From JBFWUM01 sp050247255 (lineage in GTDB: Bacteria > Acidobacteriota > Vicinamibacteria > Vicinamibacterales > UBA2999): DNA of 18,087 nucleotides. The translations under genes were made by a program, and so were the position numbers. Shown piece by piece: positions 6,741-14,030 of the stretch. The notes beneath the pieces are model-generated. The model was not told where the DNA came from. It searched no databases and saw only the letters and a list, made by a program, of their open reading frames with translations. Each line of letters begins with the position of its first letter. Positions within the stretch are counted from its first letter, which is position 1. Where the stretch lies: assembly GCA_050247255.1 (NCBI GenBank), contig JBFWUM010000066.1, positions 1-18,087 of the forward strand. The letters are read 5' to 3'.

Positions 6741-8453
6741 CTACGCGGTGACGGCGGCGGCCTCGGCGGCCGCCGGAACGGTGTGCCCGATCTGCCGGAG
6801 GTAGGCCTCGGCCAGCGCCCGCACGCGATCGGTGTCGCCGCCGACCTCCTCGAGGTAGTCGGCCTCGGGGCTGCGGATGCCCTCGATCTGCTCTTGCTTG
6901 ATGCCGAGCACCTCGGCGATCGCCGGGTCGGCGCCTTTGTCGCTGACGAGGAAGTAGGCCACGACCGGCGTGTCCTGGCCGTCCCGGTTCAGGCGCCCGA
7001 TGCACTGCTCGTGCACGCCCGGGGACCAATCGAGCTCGGCGAACACGATGCAACTCGACGCCGCCTGGAGCCCGTCGAGGCCGGCGCCCGACCGGAGCGA
7101 CAGCAGCAGGACCTTGGCCTTGCCGTCGATGAAGGCCTCCGCGGCCGCGCTCTTCTGCGCGGCCGTCTCCGTGCCGGTGTAGAGGACCGGCTTCAGGTCC
7201 TCGAGCTTCTCCTGCAGCACCCGGTAGACCTCGCGGTGCCAGGCGCACACGACCGGCCGCTCGCCCTGCTCGACGAGCAGCCGCACGAAGTTGGCGACGT
7301 GCGGCGCCTTCGCGATGCCGGTGGCTTGCCGCAGCAGGGTCGACAACTGCTCGGAGGCCTGCCACCGCACGCCCTTGTCGAGGGCCTCGGTGGCCAGGAT
7401 GGTGCGCGCCAGGTCTGCGGCCGTGCTCTCGACGGCCCGGATCGGGTCCATGTCGGTGTCGACGGTCTGCGTGATGCGCTGCACCGCCGGCAACTCGCGG
7501 CCCACCTCCTTGCGCGTGTGGCGCACGATGAGGAACTGGTCACGGGCCCACGCTCCGAACGCCTTCGGTGACTTGAGCTTGGCCTTCCTGTAGTCGTAGC
7601 CGCTGCACCACTCGGTGAAGAACTCGTCGGCCGAGCCCAGGGCGCCCGGCTTCAGCAGCTCGAGCACGCCGAAGATTTCGCCGCCGTAGTTGTAGACGGG
7701 GGTCGCGCTCAGGCCGAGCCGGTACGCCATCGCCGAGGCGACCGTTTCCGCCGCGATGTACTTCTGCGTGCCGGTGTGCCGCATCTCCTGGATCTCGTCG
7801 AAGACGATGAACCGGGCCCACTGCGCCAGCCACGGCGCCCACCCGCCGAGCTTGTGGTACGAGCACACGACCACGTCCGGATCACGGCCGAACCACTTCG
7901 GGAGCGCGTACGGCGTGCTCTTCCGGAGGACGTGCACCCGCAGGTCGGGCGCGAACTCTTCGACCTTCGCGGCCCACTGGCGCGCAATATGGGGCTGGCA
8001 CACGACCACCGCCGGCAGCGCCCGCGGGTCGCTCATGGCGCAGATCGCGGTGACCGTCTTCCCGAGGCCGACCTCGTCGCCGACGAGCACCCCCCCGTGC
8101 TCGAGCAGGATCGCCGCCTCCTTGGCCTGGTAACTGCGCGGCGGCTTGGCCAGGTCGAAGGACGGCGGCGCGTAGGCGCCCGAGAACAGGTCCTCGAGCC
8201 GCTGCATCTGCTCGCGGTAGCCGTTGGCGGCGACCGTGAGGACCTTCCGGTCCCGGTCCGACATCTCGAGCGGGTAGCGGTCGAGCAGCCACTCGAGGTC
8301 GCGGCACACGTCCGGCGTCGACCGGACCTTGAGCTTGCCGCGGGCCTTCTTCTCCAGCCGCGCGAAGATCCGCTTCGCCCGCATGGCGACGTGCGGCGCG
8401 GCGTCGATCGTCCAGACGTTGTCGGCCCAGGTGAGCGTGCCGTAGGTCTTCAC
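6741..8453 (-). CDS. SNF2-family DEAD-like helicase/translocase
   Basis: This 570-residue protein carries the full superfamily 2 motif set: Walker A GDEVGLGKT (125-133), motif II DEIQ (219-222), motif III GLSATP (247-252), a motif V region LRSGAGLDGLQAA, and motif VI QCIGRLNRDGQ (483-493). About 105 residues before the Walker A have no recognised domain. Such phage SNF2 proteins use ATP to move on double-stranded DNA and are placed with replication and recombination genes. The start is GTG at 8453, where GTGA overlaps the stop of the nuclease-like gene and GAGGGGAACCT precedes it; a longer open frame lies inside that gene and is rejected. Motif II is DEIQ rather than the usual DEAH, which is a common variation. 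Confidence 0.92.
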   Translation of the reverse strand: MKTYGTLTWADNVWTIDAAPHVAMRAKRIFARLEKKARGKLKVRSTPDVCRDLEWLLDRYPLEMSDRDRKVLTVAANGYREQMQRLEDLFSGAYAPPSFDLAKPPRSYQAKEAAILLEHGGVLVGDEVGLGKTVTAICAMSDPRALPAVVVCQPHIARQWAAKVEEFAPDLRVHVLRKSTPYALPKWFGRDPDVVVCSYHKLGGWAPWLAQWARFIVFDEIQEMRHTGTQKYIAAETVASAMAYRLGLSATPVYNYGGEIFGVLELLKPGALGSADEFFTEWCSGYDYRKAKLKSPKAFGAWARDQFLIVRHTRKEVGRELPAVQRITQTVDTDMDPIRAVESTAADLARTILATEALDKGVRWQASEQLSTLLRQATGIAKAPHVANFVRLLVEQGERPVVCAWHREVYRVLQEKLEDLKPVLYTGTETAAQKSAAAEAFIDGKAKVLLLSLRSGAGLDGLQAASSCIVFAELDWSPGVHEQCIGRLNRDGQDTPVVAYFLVSDKGADPAIAEVLGIKQEQIEGIRSPEADYLEEVGGDTDRVRALAEAYLRQIGHTVPAAAEAAAVTA

Positions 8454-8956
8454 AGGTTCCCCTCGACGAGCGCGATGACGGTGAGCGGCACGGGACGCCG
8501 CCACGCCTGCCCGATGGCCGCCAGACGCACGCGGCCCGTGATGAGGACGAGCTGCCCGATGCCGGGCTCGTCCGCGTAACGGTCCAGTTGCCGGGCGACC
8601 TCGGACGGGCTGCCCTTCACCTTCACCTCGATCCCGACCTGCACCCGCGGCAGGTAGTAATCGATCCGGCTGGCCTCGCTCAGCGCGTGCTCCGGCGAGA
8701 TCTCTTCCGCCGGCAGGATCTGGCGGAGCACCCGGTCGAGCGCGTGGTGGAGGCGGATCTCGTCGCCGATCGGCAGGCGCCACCGCCGGAGGCCGCTAGC
8801 GACCCTGGCGACGACCGTGTCCGGGTCGCCGAGCGCCTCGACGTCGGTGAACAGCAGCCGGCCGCACTGGACGCACCGCCCGCGGCCGGTGGCGTTGTCA
8901 CCCCGCCAGCCGCAGGCCTCGCACTTCGCCTTCTCGATCCGCGGTGGCTCGATCAC
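8450..8956 (-). CDS. PD-(D/E)XK nuclease-like protein with N-terminal zinc ribbon
   Basis: This 168-residue protein starts with GTG at 8956, overlapping the upstream stop as GTGA. Cysteines C12, C15, C28 and C31 make a zinc ribbon. Residues D99, E110 and K112 (RIDYYLP then GIEVKVK) give the D-(10)-E-x-K spacing of the PD-(D/E)XK nuclease core, followed by a helix and a LVLITGR strand. This is the fold of VRR-NUC-like and other phage nucleases, although the order is not a textbook VRR-NUC. The gene is translationally coupled to the SNF2 helicase, a pairing common in phages (SNF2 with a VRR-NUC), so the two probably work on the same DNA substrate. It could instead be a homing or restriction-type enzyme. 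Confidence 0.7.
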   Translation of the reverse strand: MIEPPRIEKAKCEACGWRGDNATGRGRCVQCGRLLFTDVEALGDPDTVVARVASGLRRWRLPIGDEIRLHHALDRVLRQILPAEEISPEHALSEASRIDYYLPRVQVGIEVKVKGSPSEVARQLDRYADEPGIGQLVLITGRVRLAAIGQAWRRPVPLTVIALVEGNL

Positions 8957-9426
8957 CGCCGGCCCTTCCGCTCGGGCCGTACCTTCCGCACGGCCGAGGC
9001 GTGCCGCCGCACCACGGCTTCGACGTTCTTCTGCAGGTTGACGAGACGATGGCCGGCTTCGTGGTCATCGACACCGAACACGGTGACGTCGGCCGCGTTG
9101 CGGATCTTCGCGAGCTCGGCCCGCGCCTGAGCGGTGAGTGCCGAGCGCTGCTCTCGGATCGACATCCGGTCCTGGTAGGGCGTCCTCACCTCGACGTCGC
9201 CTTCGTCGACGGCGACCTCCAGCCGAGCCTTCTTCAGCACAGCCCGCAGGCGCTGCTGTTCGCGCCCGATCGCGACCAGTCGTTCGACCGCCCGCCGGTG
9301 CGTCGGCGAGAGACTCTCCAGCGGCACGTCGACCGCCATCGCGTCGTTGGCCGCCCGCAGGGCGAGGTCGATCTCCGTCGAGGCCTGATCACACAGGCGC
9401 TTCACCAATCGCTGCGCGTTCGTCAT
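8953..9426 (-). CDS. Helical hypothetical protein
   Basis: This 157-residue protein is not recognised. A longer frame exists, but ATG at 9426 forms ATGA with the upstream stop and has GGGAG eight bases before it. It is almost all helical and charged. A region rich in Arg, Glu and Gln (about 45-75) may form a coiled coil. The C-terminus is very basic (VRKVRPERKGRR), suggesting nucleic-acid binding. It lies between the small zinc-binding proteins and the nuclease-like gene, so it may assist that recombination set. Confidence 0.7.
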   Translation of the reverse strand: MTNAQRLVKRLCDQASTEIDLALRAANDAMAVDVPLESLSPTHRRAVERLVAIGREQQRLRAVLKKARLEVAVDEGDVEVRTPYQDRMSIREQRSALTAQARAELAKIRNAADVTVFGVDDHEAGHRLVNLQKNVEAVVRRHASAVRKVRPERKGRR

Positions 9427-9677
9427 GGGGTGCTCCCTTCGTGGCGTGTGTCCCACCCGGGCCAGATGTCATCCGCCCGGCCGCCGGCTGCCACGTAGCC
9501 GGCGATGTATGGCCTGATCTCCATGAGCTCGATCTCTCCGCCGCAGTTCAGGCACCGCGGCCGCTTCGTCAGCATCTCGAGCTTCACGCGGCCACCGACG
9601 AAGCGGTGCCGCCGGCAGCCGGCGAGCCGGCGCAGGTTCGCCCGAACCTCGATGAGGATCCGGCGCGAGGCGTTCAC
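9423..9677 (-). CDS. Small CxxC zinc-knuckle protein
   Basis: This 84-residue protein is not recognised. The GTG at 9677 overlaps the upstream stop as GTGA, which sets the start despite a longer open frame. The first 35 residues are basic and helical with a Cys/His group (CRRHRF). CLNCGG (42-47) is a typical zinc knuckle, and an acidic and aromatic C-terminus follows (DDIWPGWD). Such small phage proteins often bind nucleic acid or a partner through one metal ion. Confidence 0.65.
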   Translation of the reverse strand: MNASRRILIEVRANLRRLAGCRRHRFVGGRVKLEMLTKRPRCLNCGGEIELMEIRPYIAGYVAAGGRADDIWPGWDTRHEGSTP

Positions 9678-9868
9678 GGGCGGTCCTTCCCGCACGCGGT
9701 GCACTGCCACGAGACGCCGGCCTCGTCCATGCGGAGCACCACCTTGTGCCCCATCGCCCGGCAGCGCCGCACCCAGGTCGGCGTGTCTGTGCCGAGCGCC
9801 TCGAGTTGGCGCCGCAGTTCGTCCGGCATCGGTGTGAGCAGGGCGTCGACCTCGGGGTCGCCCGTCAC
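9674..9868 (-). CDS. Small phage zinc-finger-like protein
   Basis: This 64-residue protein starts with GTG at 9868 (GTGA overlap). An acidic helix is followed by a Cys/His pair (RRCRAMGH) and a CTACG knuckle near the end, making a likely four-ligand zinc site. The C-x3-H then CxxCG pattern recurs in tiny phage proteins of unknown role. It is coupled on both sides. Confidence 0.6.
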   Translation of the reverse strand: MTGDPEVDALLTPMPDELRRQLEALGTDTPTWVRRCRAMGHKVVLRMDEAGVSWQCTACGKDRP

Positions 9869-10068
9869 CGGTCACCGCCTGGTGCCGTCTCCGTCACGCG
9901 CCGGGCCGGGCTCGATGGCCCGCAGAGCACCGCGTCGTCATGCGCGCCGCAGGCGGGACAACCAGCAGCCGCGGCGCCACCGAGGGCCCTCACGAAGCGG
10001 TCCATCGGCATGGGGAGCGTGATCGACACTTCCCACTGGTGGTTGCACTTCGCGCAGTGGACGGTCAC
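9865..10068 (-). CDS. Small zinc-ribbon protein
   Basis: This 67-residue protein starts with GTG at 10068, overlapping the HAD gene stop as GTGA. Two knuckles, CAKC (5-8) and CPAC (37-40), flank a beta-like stretch with QWEVSITLP, the layout of a zinc ribbon. The frame is open further upstream, but that part lies inside the HAD gene. Its role is unknown. Confidence 0.65.
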   Translation of the reverse strand: MTVHCAKCNHQWEVSITLPMPMDRFVRALGGAAAAGCPACGAHDDAVLCGPSSPARRVTETAPGGDR

Positions 10069-10628
10069 GACGCCGCCTCCTGCCGCCGAGTCGAGCGGCA
10101 CACCGTGATCTCGAAGGCGCCGGCAGGATTGATGACGGCCCGGGTGCCGTGGACGACATCCCCGCGGTGTGCGACCACGGCACCGCACGTTGTGCAGGTC
10201 GCCCGCGCCTGGCGCGCGAGGATCCCTGCCGCGCGGTCGCGCACGACCGGCGTGAGGCCTTCCTTGAAGTTGGTGAGGACGGTCTGCTCAGGGATGCCGG
10301 CGTCGCGGCTGTCGTCGAGCACCACGTAGTGCGTGACTTCGTGGTGGTCGTCGAGCCAGGCGCGGATCTCGTCGGACCGCTTCGGCAGCAGGGCCGGCGT
10401 CGCGCCGATCACCTCGCCGCGGAACCCGCGCTCGGCGAGCATGACCCGCAGGTCCTCGAGCGCGTGCACCATGCGCCACGTCGACGAGATCACCACCACG
10501 GCGCCCGTCAACTCGCACAGCGACTGTAGGAGCGCGACGCGCTCCACGTCCAGGCCCAGCTTGTCGTGGTGAGCCCAGGTCTGCGGCGTGTTCAGCACGC
10601 CATCGAAGTCGAGAAAAATCACCTTCAC
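10065..10628 (-). CDS. HAD_SAK-type phosphatase with extra C-terminal domain
   Basis: This 187-residue protein starts with GTG at 10628, with GGAGGG seven bases upstream. The HAD motif I DFDGVLN (7-13, D7 nucleophile and D9), motif II VVVISSTW (44-51), the Lys/Arg at 83-84 and motif IV LDD (104-106) are all present and match the HAD domain found in Swiss-army-knife RNA repair proteins (HAD_SAK). These act on phosphate groups of nucleic acids or nucleotides. The last 50 residues are extra: a CTTC knuckle followed by a His-rich stretch and a lone Cys, perhaps a zinc-binding appendage. The ASCH gene lies upstream, suggesting nucleic-acid or nucleotide processing. Confidence 0.8.
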   Translation of the reverse strand: MKVIFLDFDGVLNTPQTWAHHDKLGLDVERVALLQSLCELTGAVVVISSTWRMVHALEDLRVMLAERGFRGEVIGATPALLPKRSDEIRAWLDDHHEVTHYVVLDDSRDAGIPEQTVLTNFKEGLTPVVRDRAAGILARQARATCTTCGAVVAHRGDVVHGTRAVINPAGAFEITVCRSTRRQEAAS

Positions 10629-10658
10629 GGACTGCCCTCCGTGTGTGTCGTGCGCTCA

Positions 10659-10676
10659 GCGCGGAGCGTGCCGCGC
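10659..10676 (-). repeat. 6-bp GC hairpin upstream of the HAD gene
   Basis: The arms GCGCGG (10659-10664) and CCGCGC (10671-10676) pair perfectly with a 6-base loop. An 11-bp near-palindrome GCGCTCAGCGC (10652-10662) overlaps it. This lies in one of the longest intergenic spaces (10629-10696), between the ASCH and HAD genes, and no T-tract follows. No promoter is evident there. Confidence 0.5.
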
Positions 10677-10696
10677 CCCTTTCTACGTCTCGTCCT

Positions 10697-11143
10697 CTAC
10701 GCCGCCGCGCCGATTTGCCGCTCCACCTGGTAGCGGAGCTCGGGCGGCACCGTCCACAGTCCAAGCCGGCCGGTCCACTTGATGGGCTCCGGCAGCCGGA
10801 CGACGTCTGCGATGTACCAGCCGAAGCGCCCGGCCGTGTAGTCGCCGAAGAGCTGCTCGCGGGCCGACAGGTCCCGGATCCAGTGCGTCGGCAGCACGTT
10901 GACGATCCGGGCGCTGGCCACGACGGCGCCGAGCGGCAGGGCCTCCGGACTGCACCCGAGCGCCTCGCGGAACAGGGGCATCGCGGCCAGGCGCGCGGCT
11001 TCGCGCGGCAACGCCTTCGATGCGTGGATCAGGACGCGGCCGCGGTAGTCGGTGGTCCAACTCCGCGTTTCGATCGTCTTCTGGCCGAGCGCGAGCAGGC
11101 TCGCGTGCGGCTGGGTCACAGTGAGGGCGCGCCAGTCGTCCAT
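10697..11143 (-). CDS. ASCH-domain protein
   Basis: This 148-residue protein matches the ASCH fold, a beta-barrel related to PUA that binds RNA or nucleosides. The opening LTVTQPHASLLALGQKTIET (7-26) contains the family's G-x-K-x-x-E-x-R signature, with G20, K22, E25 and R27, and a YRGRVLIHASK strand follows at 33-43. Some ASCH proteins hydrolyse N4-acetylcytidine (YqfB) or act in base repair. This one keeps the Lys and Glu residues, but the reaction is not provable here. The ATG at 11143 lies two bases after the upstream stop. It neighbours the HAD gene and may handle modified nucleotides. Confidence 0.85.
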   Translation of the reverse strand: MDDWRALTVTQPHASLLALGQKTIETRSWTTDYRGRVLIHASKALPREAARLAAMPLFREALGCSPEALPLGAVVASARIVNVLPTHWIRDLSAREQLFGDYTAGRFGWYIADVVRLPEPIKWTGRLGLWTVPPELRYQVERQIGAAA

Positions 11144-11145
11144 GG

Positions 11146-11637
11146 TCAGTTCTTCGTGGGGACAGCGGGCACGTCGACCCGGTACGTCGTCTGCAGCCGC
11201 GGGGCACCCTGCGGCTCGATGGGCACGCGCAGCTCGAGCTCGTCGATCGACACCGTCGCGCGGTCGAGGCTCACGCCGGCGGGGACGCCGACGAACCGGA
11301 ACGGCTCACCGCACTGTCGGCACTTCACCCGTAGCTCGGCGGTGAACTTGCCTACGTCCAAGATGCGCCCGACGGCGACGGAGGCCTCAAACTCCTCGTG
11401 GGCGCAGGCCTTCGGCTTGGGCGCCACACGGGCCGGCGTGCCCCGTCCCGTGTCTTCGGCTGGCGCCGTCGTGGAGAGGGCTTTACCCAGAGCGTCCAGC
11501 AGACGCGAGAGCCCCCTGGCGCTGTCGTTGTCGAGGCCCACGAGTTGAGGCCCGGAGGCCTTCTCGGCGAGGCCGGCGAGCTGCTCGGATGACAACCGCG
11601 ACAGGTCAATTTCGCGCAGTATCTGAAAGAACTTCAT
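11146..11637 (-). CDS. Hypothetical protein with CxxC and beta domain
   Basis: This 163-residue protein is not recognised. The ATG at 11637 is preferred over a longer frame; GAGGAG lies 8 bases upstream inside the 3' tail of the previous gene. An N-terminal helical part (1-55) and a low-complexity linker (about 55-80) precede a C-terminal beta domain. It has H-E near residue 82, CRQCGEPF (about 108-115) and a run of alternating hydrophobic strands to the end. The CxxC may bind zinc. No enzyme motif is visible. Confidence 0.7.
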   Translation of the reverse strand: MKFFQILREIDLSRLSSEQLAGLAEKASGPQLVGLDNDSARGLSRLLDALGKALSTTAPAEDTGRGTPARVAPKPKACAHEEFEASVAVGRILDVGKFTAELRVKCRQCGEPFRFVGVPAGVSLDRATVSIDELELRVPIEPQGAPRLQTTYRVDVPAVPTKN

Positions 11638-11642
11638 CTCCC

Positions 11643-11951
11643 CTACTCCTCGGCCGGTGCGTCGTGCCCCACCGTGATTTCGTGCACCTTGCAGCCGTGG
11701 GCGCTGCACAGGCGCTCCACGATCCGCTCGCAGTCGTACCGCTCAAGCCCGCGCACAAGGTGCGGGCTCGCGTAGGCGTTGCACACGGCAAAGGCCAACT
11801 CCAATTTCGCGCGCCGTCGCTGGATCTCGTCCAGATCGAACCCGGCCGGGACGTCCCTGTTGAAGTCTGCAGCGTGCGCGACCACGCGCCCGCGCTCGTC
11901 CAAGAAGACCAGCACCACGCCAGCCGGCGCCTTGTTGGACCGCTCAGCCAT
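11643..11951 (-). CDS. Small hypothetical protein
   Basis: This 102-residue protein is not recognised. The ATG at 11951 has a strong GGAGGAGG about 4-10 bases upstream. It begins with a short beta strand (GVVLVFLDERGRVVAHA), followed by helices and an E-rich tail (HDAPAEE). Three cysteines are scattered. The end of the gene encodes AEE and carries the GAGGAG used by the downstream gene. Confidence 0.65.
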   Translation of the reverse strand: MAERSNKAPAGVVLVFLDERGRVVAHAADFNRDVPAGFDLDEIQRRRAKLELAFAVCNAYASPHLVRGLERYDCERIVERLCSAHGCKVHEITVGHDAPAEE

Positions 11952-11981
11952 CTACCTCCTCCTCGGCCCGCGAGGGCCGCA
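11952..11981 (-). repeat. Copy of a gene-end/RBS cassette between two genes
   Basis: The minus-strand sequence after the zinc-ribbon gene's stop resembles the 3' end of the gene at 12196: CGGCCCTCGCGGGCCG followed by GAGGAGGAGGTAG, against CGGCCCTCACGGGCCG followed by GAGGAGCGGTAG. It includes a perfect 6-bp hairpin (11964-11979). Here it is non-coding and supplies the ribosome binding site of the gene starting at 11951. Confidence 0.6.
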
Positions 11982-12191
11982 CTAGCCAACTTCTCCGAGC
12001 ACCTGCCGGCCGAACTGACGCCGCGCGGCCGCCTCGTCCTTCATCCCGCAGGAGAAGCACACACGCTCTCCGTTCGGACCGTAGGGACGCAGCTCCGCGA
12101 CTCGCCCGCAAATTTCGCAAACATCGTCAGGCTCTCGCTCGATGACGACGCGTTCGTCGCCGTTCACAGGGTTGATGCGCCGCGTGGTCAT
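11982..12191 (-). CDS. Small zinc-ribbon protein
   Basis: This 69-residue protein has an ATG at 12191, with GAGGAG about 12 bases upstream within the preceding gene's end. Two knuckles, CEIC (25-28) and CFSC (45-48), separated by a short beta hairpin, form a classic zinc ribbon. The N-terminus is basic and the C-terminal helix is charged. Such ribbons bind DNA, RNA or polymerase parts; the role here is unknown. Confidence 0.7.
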   Translation of the reverse strand: MTTRRINPVNGDERVVIEREPDDVCEICGRVAELRPYGPNGERVCFSCGMKDEAAARRQFGRQVLGEVG

Positions 12192-12195
12192 CCGT

Positions 12196-12519
12196 CTACC
12201 GCTCCTCGGCCCGTGAGGGCCGCTCGATCACGCGCTGAGCCACCGCCGCGTCCATCTCCGGCCAGTCGCCCGTGTAGGACGGCAGCCGCAGGTGCAGGCG
12301 CCCGTCGATCAGCAGATAGCCCCGAATCTCACCGCCCGCCGGTTTGCTCATGACGTGCACGATCGATCCCGTTTCGTAGACACCTGGCTGCTGCCCCTCG
12401 TAGAAGCAACGCCACCCGACGTCCTTCACCTGGGCGTCCACGATGAGATAGAGCCGGCCGTCAGCGAACGCGGCGTCCACCTCGTTGGCGACTCCGGCGA
12501 AGTCCAGCGTGCCCTGCAC
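12196..12519 (-). CDS. Small beta-rich hypothetical protein
   Basis: This 107-residue protein starts with GTG at 12519, with AAGGAG just upstream in the previous gene's end. Alternating beta strands (LYLIVDAQVK, GSIVHVMS, GYLLIDGRLHLRL) suggest a small barrel. The end encodes PSRAEER, within the repeated tail. I know no matching family. Confidence 0.65.
   Translation of the reverse strand: MQGTLDFAGVANEVDAAFADGRLYLIVDAQVKDVGWRCFYEGQQPGVYETGSIVHVMSKPAGGEIRGYLLIDGRLHLRLPSYTGDWPEMDAAVAQRVIERPSRAEER
12207..12222 (-). repeat. 6-bp hairpin in a gene's 3' tail
   Basis: The arms CGGCCC and GGGCCG with a GTGA loop lie in the last codons of the gene at 12196. The same stem with one loop change occurs at 11964-11979. 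The GAGGAG just after it serves the next gene. Confidence 0.55.
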
Positions 12520-12753
12520 CTACCGCTCCTTGGCCCGCTCGCACCGCGGACACGGCGCGACCGCACGCGCCGCGAACTGGTCCAGCTCGTTCGCGAGTCC
12601 CCGCGTCTCGGGCCACTGCCGAAGCGCCGAGGTGTCGCCGTTGTAGAGCGCACGCCGCACGGCGCGCAGAACCGCCCTCACGTCCGGAGGCCGCGCCGGT
12701 ACGAGCGTTACGTCTTCCGCGGTCAGGTGAGCGTCGCCGCGCGAATCAGGCAC
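12520..12753 (-). CDS. Small hypothetical protein with CPRC knuckle
   Basis: This 77-residue protein starts with GTG at 12753, with GGAGG six bases upstream; the start overlaps the DUF5131 gene end by 8 bases. Two helices (about 24-37 and 52-64) precede a C-terminal CPRC (68-71) and the tail ERAKER. With only two cysteines, it may dimerise around a metal ion. Its role is unknown. Confidence 0.65.
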   Translation of the reverse strand: MPDSRGDAHLTAEDVTLVPARPPDVRAVLRAVRRALYNGDTSALRQWPETRGLANELDQFAARAVAPCPRCERAKER

Positions 12754-13837
12754 GGGCGCCTCCTGCCATCGACCGCGCGACGGGGAAGGCGTGGTGGATC
12801 ACGCCGTCCAGCAGCCGGCCCGCGGCCTTCTTCCCGACGCGGTAGACGTCGGGCTCATCGTCGACATGGCCGTCGGCGCGGGCGAGGTCCTCACGTCCGA
12901 AGCGCCAGCGGCCGTCCCACAGGGTCGCCGTGTCGACGACGCCGCGCCGTCGCTCGACGTTCACACCTGGCGTCCACGCGCCCCACTGTTTGAAGAGGAA
13001 CGCGACGCCGGCATCGAAGGCCTGATCGCGCAGCCACCGCACCCAGAACGGGTGCAGCGGTCGCGGCGCTCGGCCCCGGCCCGACTCGCCGCCTGCGATG
13101 AGCCAGTTCAGCCCAGGCCGGCAGTGGGGGCACGAGCCGGGCTGGTGCCACCAGAACCCGTCGATGTCGATGCACTGGCCGGCCATGCCTTCCGGCCGCA
13201 GGTAGTGCGACACGTCGACGGCTTCGAGCAGCGGCTCAGCGCTCACGCCACGAACGGCTGCCGGCGTGGCCAGCAACTCGGGGATCTGCTCGTCGGCGAG
13301 CTTCTGCGTGCCGGCGCTCACGAGCAGCCACAGGTTCGAGAGCGGCCACGCCTTCCGCACGTCGGCGGGTGCGCGGTCCACGCCGAGGGCCTCGAGCGCG
13401 TTGGCGACGCGCGTGCACACGTCCGCCTGGCCGGGCCCGCCGTGTGAGGTGTCCGAGAAGTAGCCCCGCATGCGGCTGGCGCGCTTCGTCACGACGATGT
13501 GCGTGTGCCAGGGGGTCGCGGCCATCGTCGCGACGCACTGGTCGATCCAGCCATCCGGCACCCACGCGCCGAACAGGTCCGTCATGTCGCACCAGAACCA
13601 TTTGGTCGGCGTCCGACGCCGGAGCACCTGGCGGAGTTGTCCGGGATCGAAGAGGGGCTCCACGACGCCACGCGCCTTGTCGAAGGTCGGCAGGCCGAAT
13701 CGCGGCTGCAGCGTCGAGGCGTAGCAGTTCGCGCACTCTGGCGCGACCTTCTCGCAGTAGTGCCCGAGCCGGTCGCCGCGCCGGGCCCGGATCGGGTTCA
13801 CGGTGCGGTCGCACCATTCGATCGACGTCGCGCCCAT
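12746..13837 (-). CDS. DUF5131 / phage Gp37-Gp68 family protein
   Basis: This 363-residue protein matches the Gp37/Gp68 family (DUF5131). It opens with TSIEWCDRTVNP (4-15) and a C28-x6-C35-x2-C38 group within HYCEKVAPECANCYA (26-40). It has a VVTKRASRM stretch, SAEPLLEAVD, a CPHC pair, and the hallmark WLIAGGESGRG ending with LRDQAFDAGVAFLFKQWGAW. The family is widespread in phages, and its cysteines resemble iron-sulfur or zinc ligands; a link to the radical-SAM superfamily has been proposed. The reaction is unproven. The ATG at 13837 has a GGGGGAAG upstream. Neighbours DUF4326 and DUF4406 suggest nucleotide or base handling. Confidence 0.88.
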   Translation of the reverse strand: MGATSIEWCDRTVNPIRARRGDRLGHYCEKVAPECANCYASTLQPRFGLPTFDKARGVVEPLFDPGQLRQVLRRRTPTKWFWCDMTDLFGAWVPDGWIDQCVATMAATPWHTHIVVTKRASRMRGYFSDTSHGGPGQADVCTRVANALEALGVDRAPADVRKAWPLSNLWLLVSAGTQKLADEQIPELLATPAAVRGVSAEPLLEAVDVSHYLRPEGMAGQCIDIDGFWWHQPGSCPHCRPGLNWLIAGGESGRGRAPRPLHPFWVRWLRDQAFDAGVAFLFKQWGAWTPGVNVERRRGVVDTATLWDGRWRFGREDLARADGHVDDEPDVYRVGKKAAGRLLDGVIHHAFPVARSMAGGARA

Positions 13838-13838
13838 C

Positions 13839-14030
13839 TCAGTCTTCCCCCCACGTCAGGCAACCGCACTGGCACTTGGTGCCCGTCGGCGGCTTCGTCT
13901 CCTGGTCGAACTCGGTCGTCGTCCAGCGGAAGACGTGGAAGCGGTGCACGTTGCAGCGCTTCGGGTTCACGGGCCGACGGAACTGCGCGGCCGTGACGAT
14001 GATGGCGGCGGAACGCTCGACCGTCTTCAC
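13839..14030 (-). CDS. Small Cys/His protein
   Basis: This 63-residue protein starts with GTG at 14030, overlapping the DUF4326 stop as GTGA; the longer open frame upstream is rejected because it lies inside other genes. Its C26, H29, H32 and the CQCGC at 53-57 are possible metal ligands. N-terminal strands and a basic centre suggest nucleic-acid contact. It is not recognised. Confidence 0.6.
   Translation of the reverse strand: MKTVERSAAIIVTAAQFRRPVNPKRCNVHRFHVFRWTTTEFDQETKPPTGTKCQCGCLTWGED

Noticed and set aside
5980..7365. Extended minus-strand frame upstream of the acidic-tail gene
   Set aside because: The extra 219 codons lie inside the SNF2 helicase in another frame and are low-complexity. 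ATG at 6708 fits the gap after the helicase.
3895..12222. Intergenic hairpins as intrinsic terminators
   Set aside because: None is followed by a T-tract on the transcript, and coding continues in the same direction directly after them.
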